DNA from: Pseudalkalibacillus hwajinpoensis
Lineage (GTDB): Bacteria > Bacillota > Bacilli > Bacillales > Guptibacillaceae
DNA: 64,000 bases
Direction of reading: 5' to 3'
Assembly: GCF_039851965.1 (NCBI RefSeq)
Contig: NZ_CP156674.1
Span: 3,472,001-3,536,000, forward strand
Translations under genes and position numbers: made by a program
Part shown: piece by piece, positions 16,805 to 24,632 of the stretch
Numbering within the stretch: the stretch's first letter is position 1
Layout: each line of letters starts with the position of its first letter
The notes under the pieces: model-generated
Databases searched by the model: none
The model's input: the letters and a program-made list of their open reading frames with translations, nothing else
Told to the model about the DNA's origin: nothing

Positions 16805-17390
16805 TCTTCTTATTGCAACGAAAAATGAAGGGAAAGTAAAGGAATTTAAGCGCAGGTTTGAATCAGCTGGCCTTGAGGTTAAATCACTGTTGGATCTTGA
16901 TGAAGCACCGGACGTAGCGGAAACGGGAAGTACGTTCGCTGAAAATGCTGTTTTAAAAGCAGAAGCTATTATGCGTTTAACGAATCAAATCGTGATCGCA
17001 GATGATTCCGGTCTTGTCGTTGATGCTCTTGATGGCGATCCTGGCGTTTATTCTGCCCGCTATGCGGGACCTGAGAAAGATGATCAGGCAAATATCGATA
17101 AGGTTTTAACGGAGCTGAAAGATATTCCCAAAGAAAGACGTACAGCTTCTTTTCAATGCCTGTTAGCGGTTGCTATTCCTGGTAAGGGAACAGAAGTGTT
17201 CTCTGGTACATGCATGGGTTCAATTGCATTTGAGCGCTCAGGGGATTTTGGCTTTGGATATGATCCGATTTTTTATCTGCCGACGCACGGAAAGACAATG
17301 GCAGAGCTTTCGCCAGAAGAAAAGGATGCGATCTCACACCGCGGCCAGGCGCTTGATCGGTTGGAAGAAGGATTGAAAACGTTACTCTAG
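16797..17390 (+). CDS. ysnA: dITP/XTP pyrophosphatase (RdgB/HAM1, YsnA)
   Basis: House-cleaning nucleotide pyrophosphatase that removes deaminated purine triphosphates (dITP, ITP, XTP). ATG 16797 lies inside the end of rph and has AAGGGGGA eleven bases upstream; it gives 197 residues, the family length. Signature residues: LLIATKNEGKVKEF, ADDSGLVVDALDGDPGVYSA, GFGYDPIFYLP and SHRGQAL. Neighbours rph and the phosphodiesterase gene ysnB follow the B. subtilis order. Confidence 0.95.
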   Translation: MRNLLIATKNEGKVKEFKRRFESAGLEVKSLLDLDEAPDVAETGSTFAENAVLKAEAIMRLTNQIVIADDSGLVVDALDGDPGVYSARYAGPEKDDQANIDKVLTELKDIPKERRTASFQCLLAVAIPGKGTEVFSGTCMGSIAFERSGDFGFGYDPIFYLPTHGKTMAELSPEEKDAISHRGQALDRLEEGLKTLL

Positions 17391-17408
17391 ACAGGGAGAG
17401 TGAGAGAC

Positions 17409-17924
17409 GTGAAAGTATTAGTAGTAAGTGACAATCATGGATCAAATGAAGAACTTGATCTTCTAGTGAAAAGACACGGTAATGATGTGGCTGGCATGAT
17501 TCACTGCGGTGACTCTGAATTCAATTATGATGCGGAGGAAATGGCTCCGTTTCAATTGAGAGTAAGAGGGAATTGTGATTTCGACAGCAGGTATCCTAAT
17601 GAAATCGCAGAATTCATTGGTGAAAAAACGATTTTTGCAACTCATGGTCATTTGTATAATGTGAAAATGACGATCATGAAACTTGCTTATAAAGCGGAAG
17701 AAACGAATGCTGATCTGGTTTGTTTCGGACATTCTCACGAGGCATTCGCTTTGTATGAAGAAGGCACACTTTTTCTAAACCCGGGTAGTATTAGCCTTCC
17801 TAGAAAACCAGCGATCAAAACCTATGCCATCGTCGATTGGTCTGAAAGGGAAGTTAGGGTAACGTTTTACGATGAAACGGGAGAAAGTGTAGCTGATATA
17901 TCCAGAACGTTCACTTTAAATTAA
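17409..17924 (+). CDS. ysnB: YfcE/MJ0936-type metallophosphoesterase (YsnB)
   Basis: Small calcineurin-like phosphoesterase of unknown physiological substrate. GTG 17409 (171 residues, MKVLVVSDNHG) fits GGGAGA nine bases upstream better than the GTG at 17400. Metal-binding motifs are complete: SDNHG, HCGDSE, GNCD, THGH, GHSH. Nearest characterised relatives hydrolyse phosphodiesters in vitro. Third gene of the rph-ysnA-ysnB operon. Confidence 0.92.
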   Translation: MKVLVVSDNHGSNEELDLLVKRHGNDVAGMIHCGDSEFNYDAEEMAPFQLRVRGNCDFDSRYPNEIAEFIGEKTIFATHGHLYNVKMTIMKLAYKAEETNADLVCFGHSHEAFALYEEGTLFLNPGSISLPRKPAIKTYAIVDWSEREVRVTFYDETGESVADISRTFTLN

Positions 17925-17981
17925 CCTTTGAGAAGCAAGAAGTAACACATCGATAACAGCGAGCAAGGCTCCGATTAGTTT

Positions 17982-18037
17982 AACGAACAATCCGTGAGGG
18001 ATGACTGCTTCCTTCACCGATGGTTCGTTTTACTTTT
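17982..18037 (+). terminator. Terminator of rph-ysnA-ysnB
   Basis: AACGAAC (17982-17988) pairs with GTTCGTT (18023-18029), with an inner stem between TCCGTGAGG and CCTTCACCG, then TTTACTTTT. Confidence 0.75.
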
Positions 18038-18153
18038 ATTGAAATAAAGACTATTGACTTTACATTGCAAGTTCGCTATATTAATATTTGTCTCTGCAAA
18101 AATGAGTTTGAATTAGCGTAAGTTATATTCGTAATTCAATGTATTTACATAGT

Positions 18154-18230
18154 GTCTCAGTAGCTCAGCAGGATAGAGCAACGCCCTTCTAAGGCGTCGG
18201 TCGGGAGTTCGAATCTCTCCTGGGACACCA
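18154..18230 (+). tRNA. tRNA-Arg, anticodon UCU
   Basis: Complete cloverleaf with encoded CCA: acceptor arms GTCTCAG and CTGGGAC plus ACCA; D arm GCTC..GAGC; anticodon stem ACGCC/GGCGT around loop CTTCTAA, anticodon TCT at 18188-18190; T arm with GTTCGAATC. It reads AGA codons. A single tRNA gene here agrees with the Bacillus arrangement before ysoA and tig. Confidence 0.97.
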
Positions 18231-18249
18231 TATCTAATTTCTAGTAAGG

Positions 18250-18279
18250 CTTTTATCACTTTGATGGAAGGCTTTTTTT
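18250..18279 (+). terminator. Terminator of tRNA-Arg
   Basis: CTTTTATCA (18250-18258) pairs, with two G-U pairs, to TGATGGAAG (18262-18270), then GCTTTTTTT. The following 200 bases up to ysoA show no gene. Confidence 0.7.
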
Positions 18280-18481
18280 GTGTGTTTAGAAGCTTGAGGT
18301 ATCATTATCTTAATGTTTCATGGAGTAGTTTAAGCGAGAAAGTGACTGTACTGAAAGCGCCCCGCATGCTTCAGCTTGAGTTTACATGTGGATACTGATA
18401 AACTGATATCTAATCGTAGCTGCGCCTTTCCTGCTGTAAACTCTTTTAATAGAGAATATAAGAGAGTGGAGCGATTACGTC

Positions 18482-19510
18482 ATGGATAAAGAAAAGCATG
18501 AAAGGAAAGTAGTTTATTTTCCAAACGTGGCAGGCAAGCTTGTCGAAAAAGGAATGGCAGCCCTTAAAGCAAAGGAAATAAAGGATGCACATGAACACTT
18601 CAGTCAGCTTCTTGAAATTGAACCGGATCATCCCCAGGGGCATTTCGGGATGGTGCTCAGTCTGGTGGAAATGGGAGAGTTGAACGAAGCTTCTGAACGC
18701 TGTGAAACAATGATGCAGCAGGGTATCGGGGATTATTACGACATTTTTCAAGTATACATATCGATATTAGTTCAGCTTGGAAAGTATCAGAAAGTAGTTA
18801 CGATGATTGAGGTGGTACTGCAAGAAAACCAGCTTCCGTCAAGTGTTGCGGAATCGCTCTATCAGCTTCTGCATTTTAGCAGACAAATGACAAGTTATGA
18901 CATTGACCACCATGACGACGATGGCCCAATTCATGAAGAAGATGTAGAAAAGCTGATTGAGTTCCTTGAAAGCGATAAGACGGAAAAACAATGGCTTGCT
19001 ATACAGAAATTAAGTTCTGTAAATGAAGAAAAGTCGATACCTGTTTACCTTACATATTTAAATGCTACAGACAAAGATCCTCTTTTAAAAAGCCTGGTAC
19101 TGCAAGTGCTAATGGAGAAAGAGCTAGATCAAGAAGTCACCGTACATAAGTTTGGAAGAGAAATTCATGTTAATCCTTCGAAGTTAGAAGATATTTTTTT
19201 ACAGGAGTTCTCTTTGAGTGTTAAGAAAAAGCTCTCCGATATTGTTGAGCAAGAAAATCCGGTTCTTTTTGAGATGTGTATGCAAATCTGGTGGCATTAC
19301 TTATTCGCCATTTCACCATTTGAAGCAGAGCCTGCGAACAGCTCGATCTGGGCAGCGGCTGTTCATAAAGTAGCCTCTGGGTTGAATGGTGAGGAGATGA
19401 CTTATCAGGAGCTTGGCGACTATTATGAAGTGAAGCCAGCGGATTTCGAGGTAGCTGCAAATCGCATCATGAACATTGAAAAACAACCATTTTATCGTCC
19501 GTTTGACTAG
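18482..19510 (+). CDS. ysoA: TPR-repeat protein, YsoA-like
   Basis: A 342-residue cytoplasmic protein with tetratricopeptide-like helical repeats in the first 140 residues (GMAALKAKEIKDAHEHFSQL, GMVLSLVEMGELNEASERC, LVQLGKYQKVVTMIEVVL), an acidic linker DHHDDDGPIHEED near 150, and a helical C-terminal region of unknown fold. TPRs mediate protein contacts; partner and role are unknown. It occupies the ysoA position before tig. GAGTGGAG precedes the ATG. Confidence 0.85.
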   Translation: MDKEKHERKVVYFPNVAGKLVEKGMAALKAKEIKDAHEHFSQLLEIEPDHPQGHFGMVLSLVEMGELNEASERCETMMQQGIGDYYDIFQVYISILVQLGKYQKVVTMIEVVLQENQLPSSVAESLYQLLHFSRQMTSYDIDHHDDDGPIHEEDVEKLIEFLESDKTEKQWLAIQKLSSVNEEKSIPVYLTYLNATDKDPLLKSLVLQVLMEKELDQEVTVHKFGREIHVNPSKLEDIFLQEFSLSVKKKLSDIVEQENPVLFEMCMQIWWHYLFAISPFEAEPANSSIWAAAVHKVASGLNGEEMTYQELGDYYEVKPADFEVAANRIMNIEKQPFYRPFD

Positions 19511-19605
19511 AAATACCTGGTAATGAAACAATTATGCTTGCGAGTTAGAAAGAAGGTCGTTAAGCTGTTCATTGGTGAAACGGTTTGCCCCCCATGTCGT
19601 AAGTG

Positions 19606-19633
19606 TTGATAAACGCCTATTCTATGTTATAAT
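19606..19633 (+). promoter_or_regulatory. Sigma-A promoter of tig
   Basis: TTGATA (19606-19611), 16 bases, TATAAT (19628-19633). It predicts a 5' leader of about 130 bases before tig, containing a terminator-like hairpin. Confidence 0.75.
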
Positions 19634-19669
19634 ATAGTGGTTGCAAACTAATATTTACTAGTAAAAGAG

Positions 19670-19727
19670 ATCGTTTAAAAGACTAGAGACGCTTTTATAC
19701 TCCAAAAGGCGTCATCTTTTTTAAACG
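19670..19727 (+). promoter_or_regulatory. Structured leader with terminator-like hairpin before tig
   Basis: GACGCTTTT (19688-19696) pairs with AAAAGGCGTC (19704-19713, one bulge) and is followed by ATCTTTTTT, the form of an intrinsic terminator located between the tig promoter and its start codon. Flanking CGTTTAAAAGA (about 19669-19679) can pair with TCTTTTTTAAACG (19716-19728), extending the helix through the T run or competing with it. No known leader family is recognised. Confidence 0.5.
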
Positions 19728-19770
19728 CTCGATTAGTGGAAATATATTTATTGTTGGAGGTAATGTGTAA

Positions 19771-21063
19771 ATGACTGCAAAATGGGAAAAGCTTGAAGGT
19801 AACCAGGGTGTCCTTACAGTTGAAGTGGACGCTACTGAGGTAAATAGTGCACTGGACGAGGCATTTAAGAAGGTAGTTAAACAGGTAAACGTACCTGGAT
19901 TCCGTAAAGGTAAAATGCCACGCTCACTTTTCGAAAAGCGTTTTGGCGTAGAATCACTATATCAGGATGCTCTTGATATCATTCTTCCTAAAGCTTATTC
20001 AGAAGCTATAGAAGAATCAGGAATTGACCCTGTTGATCGTCCTGAAGTAGATGTAGAGCAAATCGAAAAAGGTCAAAACTTGATCTTCAAAGCAACTGTA
20101 ACGGTTAAGCCTGAAGTGAAGCTTGGCGAATACAAAGGTCTTGAAGTTGAAGAACAGGATACAAATGTAACAGACGAAGAAGTTGAAGCTGAGCTTAAAT
20201 CACTTCAAGAGAAGCAAGCGGAGCTTGTTGTTGTTGAAGATGGTGAGCTACAAGAAGGCGATACTGCTGTTATTGACTTTGAAGGCTTCCTTGGTGAAGA
20301 ACCATTTGAAGGTGGACAAGGTGACAACTATTCTCTAGAAATCGGTTCAAACACATTTATCCCTGGCTTTGAGGAGCAATTGATTGGCGAGAAAGCTGGA
20401 GCTGAGAAAGAAGTAACTGTTACTTTCCCTGACGAGTATCATGCTGAAAATCTTGCTGGACAGGAAGCGACTTTCAAAGTTAAAGTTCACGACATTAAAC
20501 GCAAAGAGCTTCCAGATCTTGACGATGAATTTGCGAAAGATGTAAATGAATCAGTAGAAACGCTTGATGAACTTAAGAAAACTACTAAAGAAAATCTTGA
20601 AAAACAAAAAGCAGAAGATGCTGATGTTCAAAAGAAAGATACGTTGATTGAAAAAGCTACTGAAAATAGCGAAATTGATCTTCCATCTGCAATGGTAGAT
20701 GCAGAAGTAGACCGGATGCTTCAAGAATTTGAACAGCGTCTACAGCAGCAGGGCATGAATCTTGAGATGTATTTCCAGTTCTCAGGACAGGATGAAAAAG
20801 CACTTCGTGAGCAAATGCAAGAAGACGGTGAAAAGCGCGTGCGCACGAACTTGACTCTTGAAGCTATTGCTGACGCTGAAAATGTAGAAGTTTCTGAAGA
20901 AGAAGTTAATGAAGAACTTTCTAAAATGGCAGCTATGTACAACATGGAAGAAGAACAAATTCGCCAAATGCTTATGATGCAAGGTGGCACAGATGCACTT
21001 AAAGGTGACCTTCGCATCCGTAAAGCAATTGATGTACTTGTAAATAACAGCAAAAAAGCTTAA
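19771..21063 (+). CDS. tig: Trigger factor chaperone
   Basis: Ribosome-bound chaperone and peptidyl-prolyl isomerase that meets nascent chains at the exit tunnel. 430 residues with normal three-domain layout: N-terminal ribosome-binding domain with signature PGFRKGKMPRSLFEKRFG (residues 45-63), FKBP-like PPIase domain about 150-240 (GDTAVIDFEGFLGEEPFEGG), and a helical C-terminal chaperone arm. GGAGGT precedes the ATG. Own promoter and leader; precedes clpX as in B. subtilis. Confidence 0.98.
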   Translation: MTAKWEKLEGNQGVLTVEVDATEVNSALDEAFKKVVKQVNVPGFRKGKMPRSLFEKRFGVESLYQDALDIILPKAYSEAIEESGIDPVDRPEVDVEQIEKGQNLIFKATVTVKPEVKLGEYKGLEVEEQDTNVTDEEVEAELKSLQEKQAELVVVEDGELQEGDTAVIDFEGFLGEEPFEGGQGDNYSLEIGSNTFIPGFEEQLIGEKAGAEKEVTVTFPDEYHAENLAGQEATFKVKVHDIKRKELPDLDDEFAKDVNESVETLDELKKTTKENLEKQKAEDADVQKKDTLIEKATENSEIDLPSAMVDAEVDRMLQEFEQRLQQQGMNLEMYFQFSGQDEKALREQMQEDGEKRVRTNLTLEAIADAENVEVSEEEVNEELSKMAAMYNMEEEQIRQMLMMQGGTDALKGDLRIRKAIDVLVNNSKKA

Positions 21064-21090
21064 TAAAAGCTAATGATTTGGCTTATCTGA

Positions 21091-21119
21091 AACAAGGCGC
21101 TTAATCGCGCCTTGTTTTT
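21091..21119 (+). terminator. Terminator of tig
   Basis: AACAAGGCGC, loop TTAATC, GCGCCTTGTT then TTTA. The remaining 270 bases up to clpX hold no recognisable gene or clear promoter. Confidence 0.92.
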
Positions 21120-21390
21120 ACAAAAAAGAAGTAGTAATGAAATCGCGTGATTTAGCTAAACATATTAGTAAGACAAATACTAAGATACATATTACACGTA
21201 AAAAGTCGTTTTACTTCGTATCCTTTTGCTTTATATGATACAATTTCAATACATAAATAGGATGAGAAACCAATGGTGGATGCCCGTTAGGATTGCTTAT
21301 TAAGTGATCAATTGTTCATTTGAAACATTTAGATCCTTTGCAGATAGACCTACTCGGATTTCATCGAGATCAACGGTTAGGGGTGAATTC

Positions 21391-22665
21391 ATGTTTAAAT
21401 TTAACGACGAAAAAGGACAACTTAAGTGTTCTTTCTGTGGTAAGACGCAGGATCAGGTGCGAAAACTTGTTGCAGGACCAGGTGTTTACATCTGTGACGA
21501 ATGTATTGAGCTATGTACTGAAATAGTAGAAGAAGAGCTAGGAACAGAAGAAGAGGTGGATTTCAAAGAGGTACCAAAACCTCATGAGATCTGTCAGATA
21601 CTAGATGATTATGTAATCGGTCAGGAGAAGGCAAAGAAATCCTTATCTGTCGCAGTCTATAATCATTATAAACGCATTAATGCGTCTGCTAAGCCGGACG
21701 ATGTAGAACTTGCGAAAAGTAACATCGCATTAATAGGCCCAACAGGTAGCGGTAAAACCCTACTTGCACAGACGCTTGCTAGAATTTTGAATGTGCCATT
21801 TGCTATTGCTGATGCTACTTCCTTAACAGAAGCTGGTTATGTAGGTGAAGATGTTGAAAATATTCTTCTTAAGCTTATTCAGGCAGCAGATTATGATGTA
21901 GAAAAAGCTGAAAAAGGCATTATCTACATTGACGAAATTGACAAAGTGGCTCGTAAGTCTGAGAACCCTTCCATTACACGTGACGTGTCCGGTGAAGGTG
22001 TTCAACAAGCACTACTTAAAATTCTTGAAGGGACGACAGCAAGCGTTCCCCCGCAAGGTGGGCGTAAGCACCCTCATCAAGAATTTATTCAAATCGATAC
22101 GACAAACATCCTCTTCATTTGCGGTGGAGCGTTTGACGGAATCGAGCAAATTATTAAGCGTAGACTCGGTAAGAAGATCATCGGATTTAGCGGTGAAGCT
22201 AAGCAAGAAGATCTGAAACCAGGCGAATACCTTGGTAAGGTTCTTCCAGAAGATCTCCTTCGTTTCGGTCTAATACCTGAATTCATCGGTCGTCTTCCTG
22301 TTATTGGTAGTCTTGAACCGCTTGATGAAGAAGCACTGGTTGAAATCCTGACTAAGCCAAAAAATGCGCTTGTCAAACAGTATCAGAAACTACTCGAACT
22401 TGATGATGTTGAGCTTGAGTTTGAAGATGATGCATTAGTAGAAATTGCAAAACAAGCGATCGAAAGAAAAACAGGTGCACGTGGACTTCGTTCTATCATT
22501 GAAGGTATTATGCTCGATGTGATGTACGATCTTCCGTCTCGTGATGAAATTAAGAAATGCGTACTTACAGCTTCTACTGTAAGTGAGAAATCAACTCCGC
22601 GCTTAATCCTCGAAGATGGCTCTGTCATTGACGAAGATAAAAAATCCCCAAAAGAAAGTGCTTAA
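21391..22665 (+). CDS. clpX: ATP-dependent Clp protease ATP-binding subunit ClpX
   Basis: AAA+ unfoldase that feeds substrates to ClpP. ATG 21391 follows AGGGGTGA and gives the standard MFKFNDEKGQLKCSFCGK start; the frame open to 21304 adds an unrelated N-terminus. 424 residues: zinc-binding domain with CSFC and CDEC, Walker A GPTGSGKT, Walker B IIYIDEID, the IGF loop for ClpP docking (KIIGFSG), and the sensor-2 region RKTGARGLRSI. Ends in a strong terminator. Confidence 0.98.
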   Translation: MFKFNDEKGQLKCSFCGKTQDQVRKLVAGPGVYICDECIELCTEIVEEELGTEEEVDFKEVPKPHEICQILDDYVIGQEKAKKSLSVAVYNHYKRINASAKPDDVELAKSNIALIGPTGSGKTLLAQTLARILNVPFAIADATSLTEAGYVGEDVENILLKLIQAADYDVEKAEKGIIYIDEIDKVARKSENPSITRDVSGEGVQQALLKILEGTTASVPPQGGRKHPHQEFIQIDTTNILFICGGAFDGIEQIIKRRLGKKIIGFSGEAKQEDLKPGEYLGKVLPEDLLRFGLIPEFIGRLPVIGSLEPLDEEALVEILTKPKNALVKQYQKLLELDDVELEFEDDALVEIAKQAIERKTGARGLRSIIEGIMLDVMYDLPSRDEIKKCVLTASTVSEKSTPRLILEDGSVIDEDKKSPKESA

Positions 22666-22668
22666 TAT

Positions 22669-22706
22669 AAGAGCCAATCACCCCCCGGGTGATTGGCTCT
22701 TTATAA
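22669..22706 (+). terminator. Terminator of clpX
   Basis: AGAGCCAATCACCC pairs with GGGTGATTGGCTCT around a CCC loop and is followed by TTATAA. Confidence 0.92.
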
Positions 22707-22737
22707 TTGAATCAAATCTCTAAATTATGAATTTCCG

Positions 22738-22767
22738 GTTTATGGAACAACGCCTCAGGAGATACTA
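22738..22767 (+). promoter_or_regulatory. Sigma-F promoter of lonB
   Basis: GTTTA (22738-22742), 15 bases, GGAGATACTA (22758-22767). This fits the sigma-F pattern GywTA / GGnrAnAnTw at every defined position, and lies 33 bases before lonB, which is forespore-expressed in B. subtilis. Confidence 0.75.
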
Positions 22768-22799
22768 AAGCTATTGAAAATTCTCCAGGAGGTACGATA

Positions 22800-24461
22800 A
22801 TGAATTGGACAGGCGTTGCACTAGCGATACAATTATTTTTTGGAATTGTAATAGGATTATATTTCTGGAACCTTCTCCGTAATCAGCGAACCCAGAAAAT
22901 TTCAATAGATAAGGAATCACGAAAAGAGATGGAGCAGTTACGAAGGCTCAGAAGCATTTCGCTCAGCGAACCACTGTCAGAACGCATTAGACCCTCAGGT
23001 TTTTCAGAAATTGTCGGTCAGGAAGAAGGGATTCGTACACTTAGAGCTGCCATATGTGGCCCTAATCCTCAGCACGTGATTATTTATGGCCCCCCAGGTG
23101 TTGGGAAAACTGCAGCTGCGCGTCTGGTGCTTGAGGAGGCAAAACGAAATCGAACAACGCCATTCAAGCAATCAGCTGTTTTTGTTGAATTGGATGCTAC
23201 AACAGCTAGGTTTGATGAAAGAGGCATTGCCGATCCGCTAATTGGTTCTGTCCACGACCCGATCTACCAGGGGGCTGGCGCAATGGGACAGGCTGGGATT
23301 CCTCAACCAAAACAGGGAGCGGTGACAAATGCACACGGTGGTATTTTATTTATTGATGAAATCGGAGAGCTTCATCCGATTCAAATGAACAAACTTCTAA
23401 AAGTACTTGAGGATCGAAAAGTATTTTTCGAAAGTGCTTATTATAGTGAAGAAAATACAAATATTCCGACTCATATTCACGACATTTTTCAAAATGGACT
23501 ACCAGCTGACTTTAGAATGATTGGGGCTACAACAAGGACTCCTGATGATATCCCGCCTGCTATTCGTTCAAGGTGTATGGAAGTTTATTTTAGAGAACTC
23601 AGTCAGGTTGAGATTGCAAAGATTGCTTCAAGAGCAGCAAAGAAACTAAACCTTACAATCGATGAAGAAGGAATCGGAAGAATTAGTAGGTATGCGCGTA
23701 ATGGTCGGGAAGTAGTTAATTTAATGCAAATTGCAGCCGGACTTGCGATCACAGAAAACAGAGAAAACATTACAGCGGCTGATATGGAGTGGGTAATTCA
23801 TGCTAGTCGATTAACGCCAAGACCTGAAAGGAAAATCCCGCTTCATCCAAGTACCGGACTTGTTAATGGACTTGCTGTCTATGGGCCCAATACAGGGGCA
23901 TTGCTCGAAATAGAAGTGACTGCTGTCAAAACAGAAAAAGAAGGATCAGTAACCATCACTGGTATCGTGGAAGAGGAAAGCATCGGAAATCAAACAAAAT
24001 CGATCAGAAGAAAGAGTCTCGCCAAATCATCAGTTGAAAATGTGATGACTGTACTAAAATCCATGGGCATTCCGGCTGATTCATATCACCTACATATTAA
24101 TTTTCCAGGTGGTGTGCCGGTAGATGGGCCGTCCGCAGGCGTCGCCATTGCTACGGGAATCTATTCTGCTATAAAAGGATGTCCGGTCAGTAATAAGTTA
24201 GCTATGACGGGTGAAATTAGTATTCATGGATCGGTAAAGCCAGTCGGTGGTGTGTTCGCTAAAGTCACTGCTGCAAGAGATGCTGGAGCAGAAGTCGCAT
24301 TAATTCCGGAAGAAAATTTTGAGGAAATGTTAAAAGGAATTAAGGGAATTAAAGTTGTTCCTGTTAAACACCTATCAGAAGTGTTTGATGCAGCCTTCTT
24401 AATTGAAAAACCGAAGGAGTTCCCGTCTATTGTTATAGGTCAGTCCCGGCCCGGTAGTTAA
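22800..24461 (+). CDS. lonB: Forespore Lon-type protease LonB
   Basis: ATP-dependent Lon-family protease active in the forespore. The 553 residues differ from LonA in having an N-terminal membrane helix (about 7-25, ALAIQLFFGIVIGLYFW) instead of the large substrate domain. AAA+ domain with Walker A GPPGVGKT near 97 and Walker B GILFIDEIGE; C-terminal Lon protease domain with catalytic Ser445 (VDGPSAGVA) and Lys488 (VFAKVTAA). GGAGG precedes the ATG. Directly upstream of lonA, as in B. subtilis, but separated by its own terminator. Confidence 0.95.
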   Translation: MNWTGVALAIQLFFGIVIGLYFWNLLRNQRTQKISIDKESRKEMEQLRRLRSISLSEPLSERIRPSGFSEIVGQEEGIRTLRAAICGPNPQHVIIYGPPGVGKTAAARLVLEEAKRNRTTPFKQSAVFVELDATTARFDERGIADPLIGSVHDPIYQGAGAMGQAGIPQPKQGAVTNAHGGILFIDEIGELHPIQMNKLLKVLEDRKVFFESAYYSEENTNIPTHIHDIFQNGLPADFRMIGATTRTPDDIPPAIRSRCMEVYFRELSQVEIAKIASRAAKKLNLTIDEEGIGRISRYARNGREVVNLMQIAAGLAITENRENITAADMEWVIHASRLTPRPERKIPLHPSTGLVNGLAVYGPNTGALLEIEVTAVKTEKEGSVTITGIVEEESIGNQTKSIRRKSLAKSSVENVMTVLKSMGIPADSYHLHINFPGGVPVDGPSAGVAIATGIYSAIKGCPVSNKLAMTGEISIHGSVKPVGGVFAKVTAARDAGAEVALIPEENFEEMLKGIKGIKVVPVKHLSEVFDAAFLIEKPKEFPSIVIGQSRPGS

Positions 24462-24480
24462 CGGGCTGGGCTTTTCTTTT
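24444..24480 (+). terminator. Terminator of lonB
   Basis: CCCGGCCCG pairs with CGGGCTGGG (one mismatch), followed by CTTTTCTTTT. It overlaps the end of lonB. Confidence 0.85.
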
Positions 24481-24517
24481 TGTAGATAAGTTTTTTTGAT
24501 GATTGAGCAAGGATGAT

Positions 24518-24547
24518 TAGACAAGTATAAGAAAATTAGGATACAAT
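24518..24547 (+). promoter_or_regulatory. Candidate promoter of lonA-engB
   Basis: TAGACA (24518-24523), 18 bases, TACAAT (24542-24547), about 85 bases before the lonA start. Five of six bases match in each hexamer. Confidence 0.55.
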
Positions 24548-24632
24548 GAAGTACAACTTATTAACAATATAAGCTCGGGTTTTAACGAGTCAAGATAACG
24601 TTTTTATAGTTTGTTGTCTGGAGGTGCCTAGA

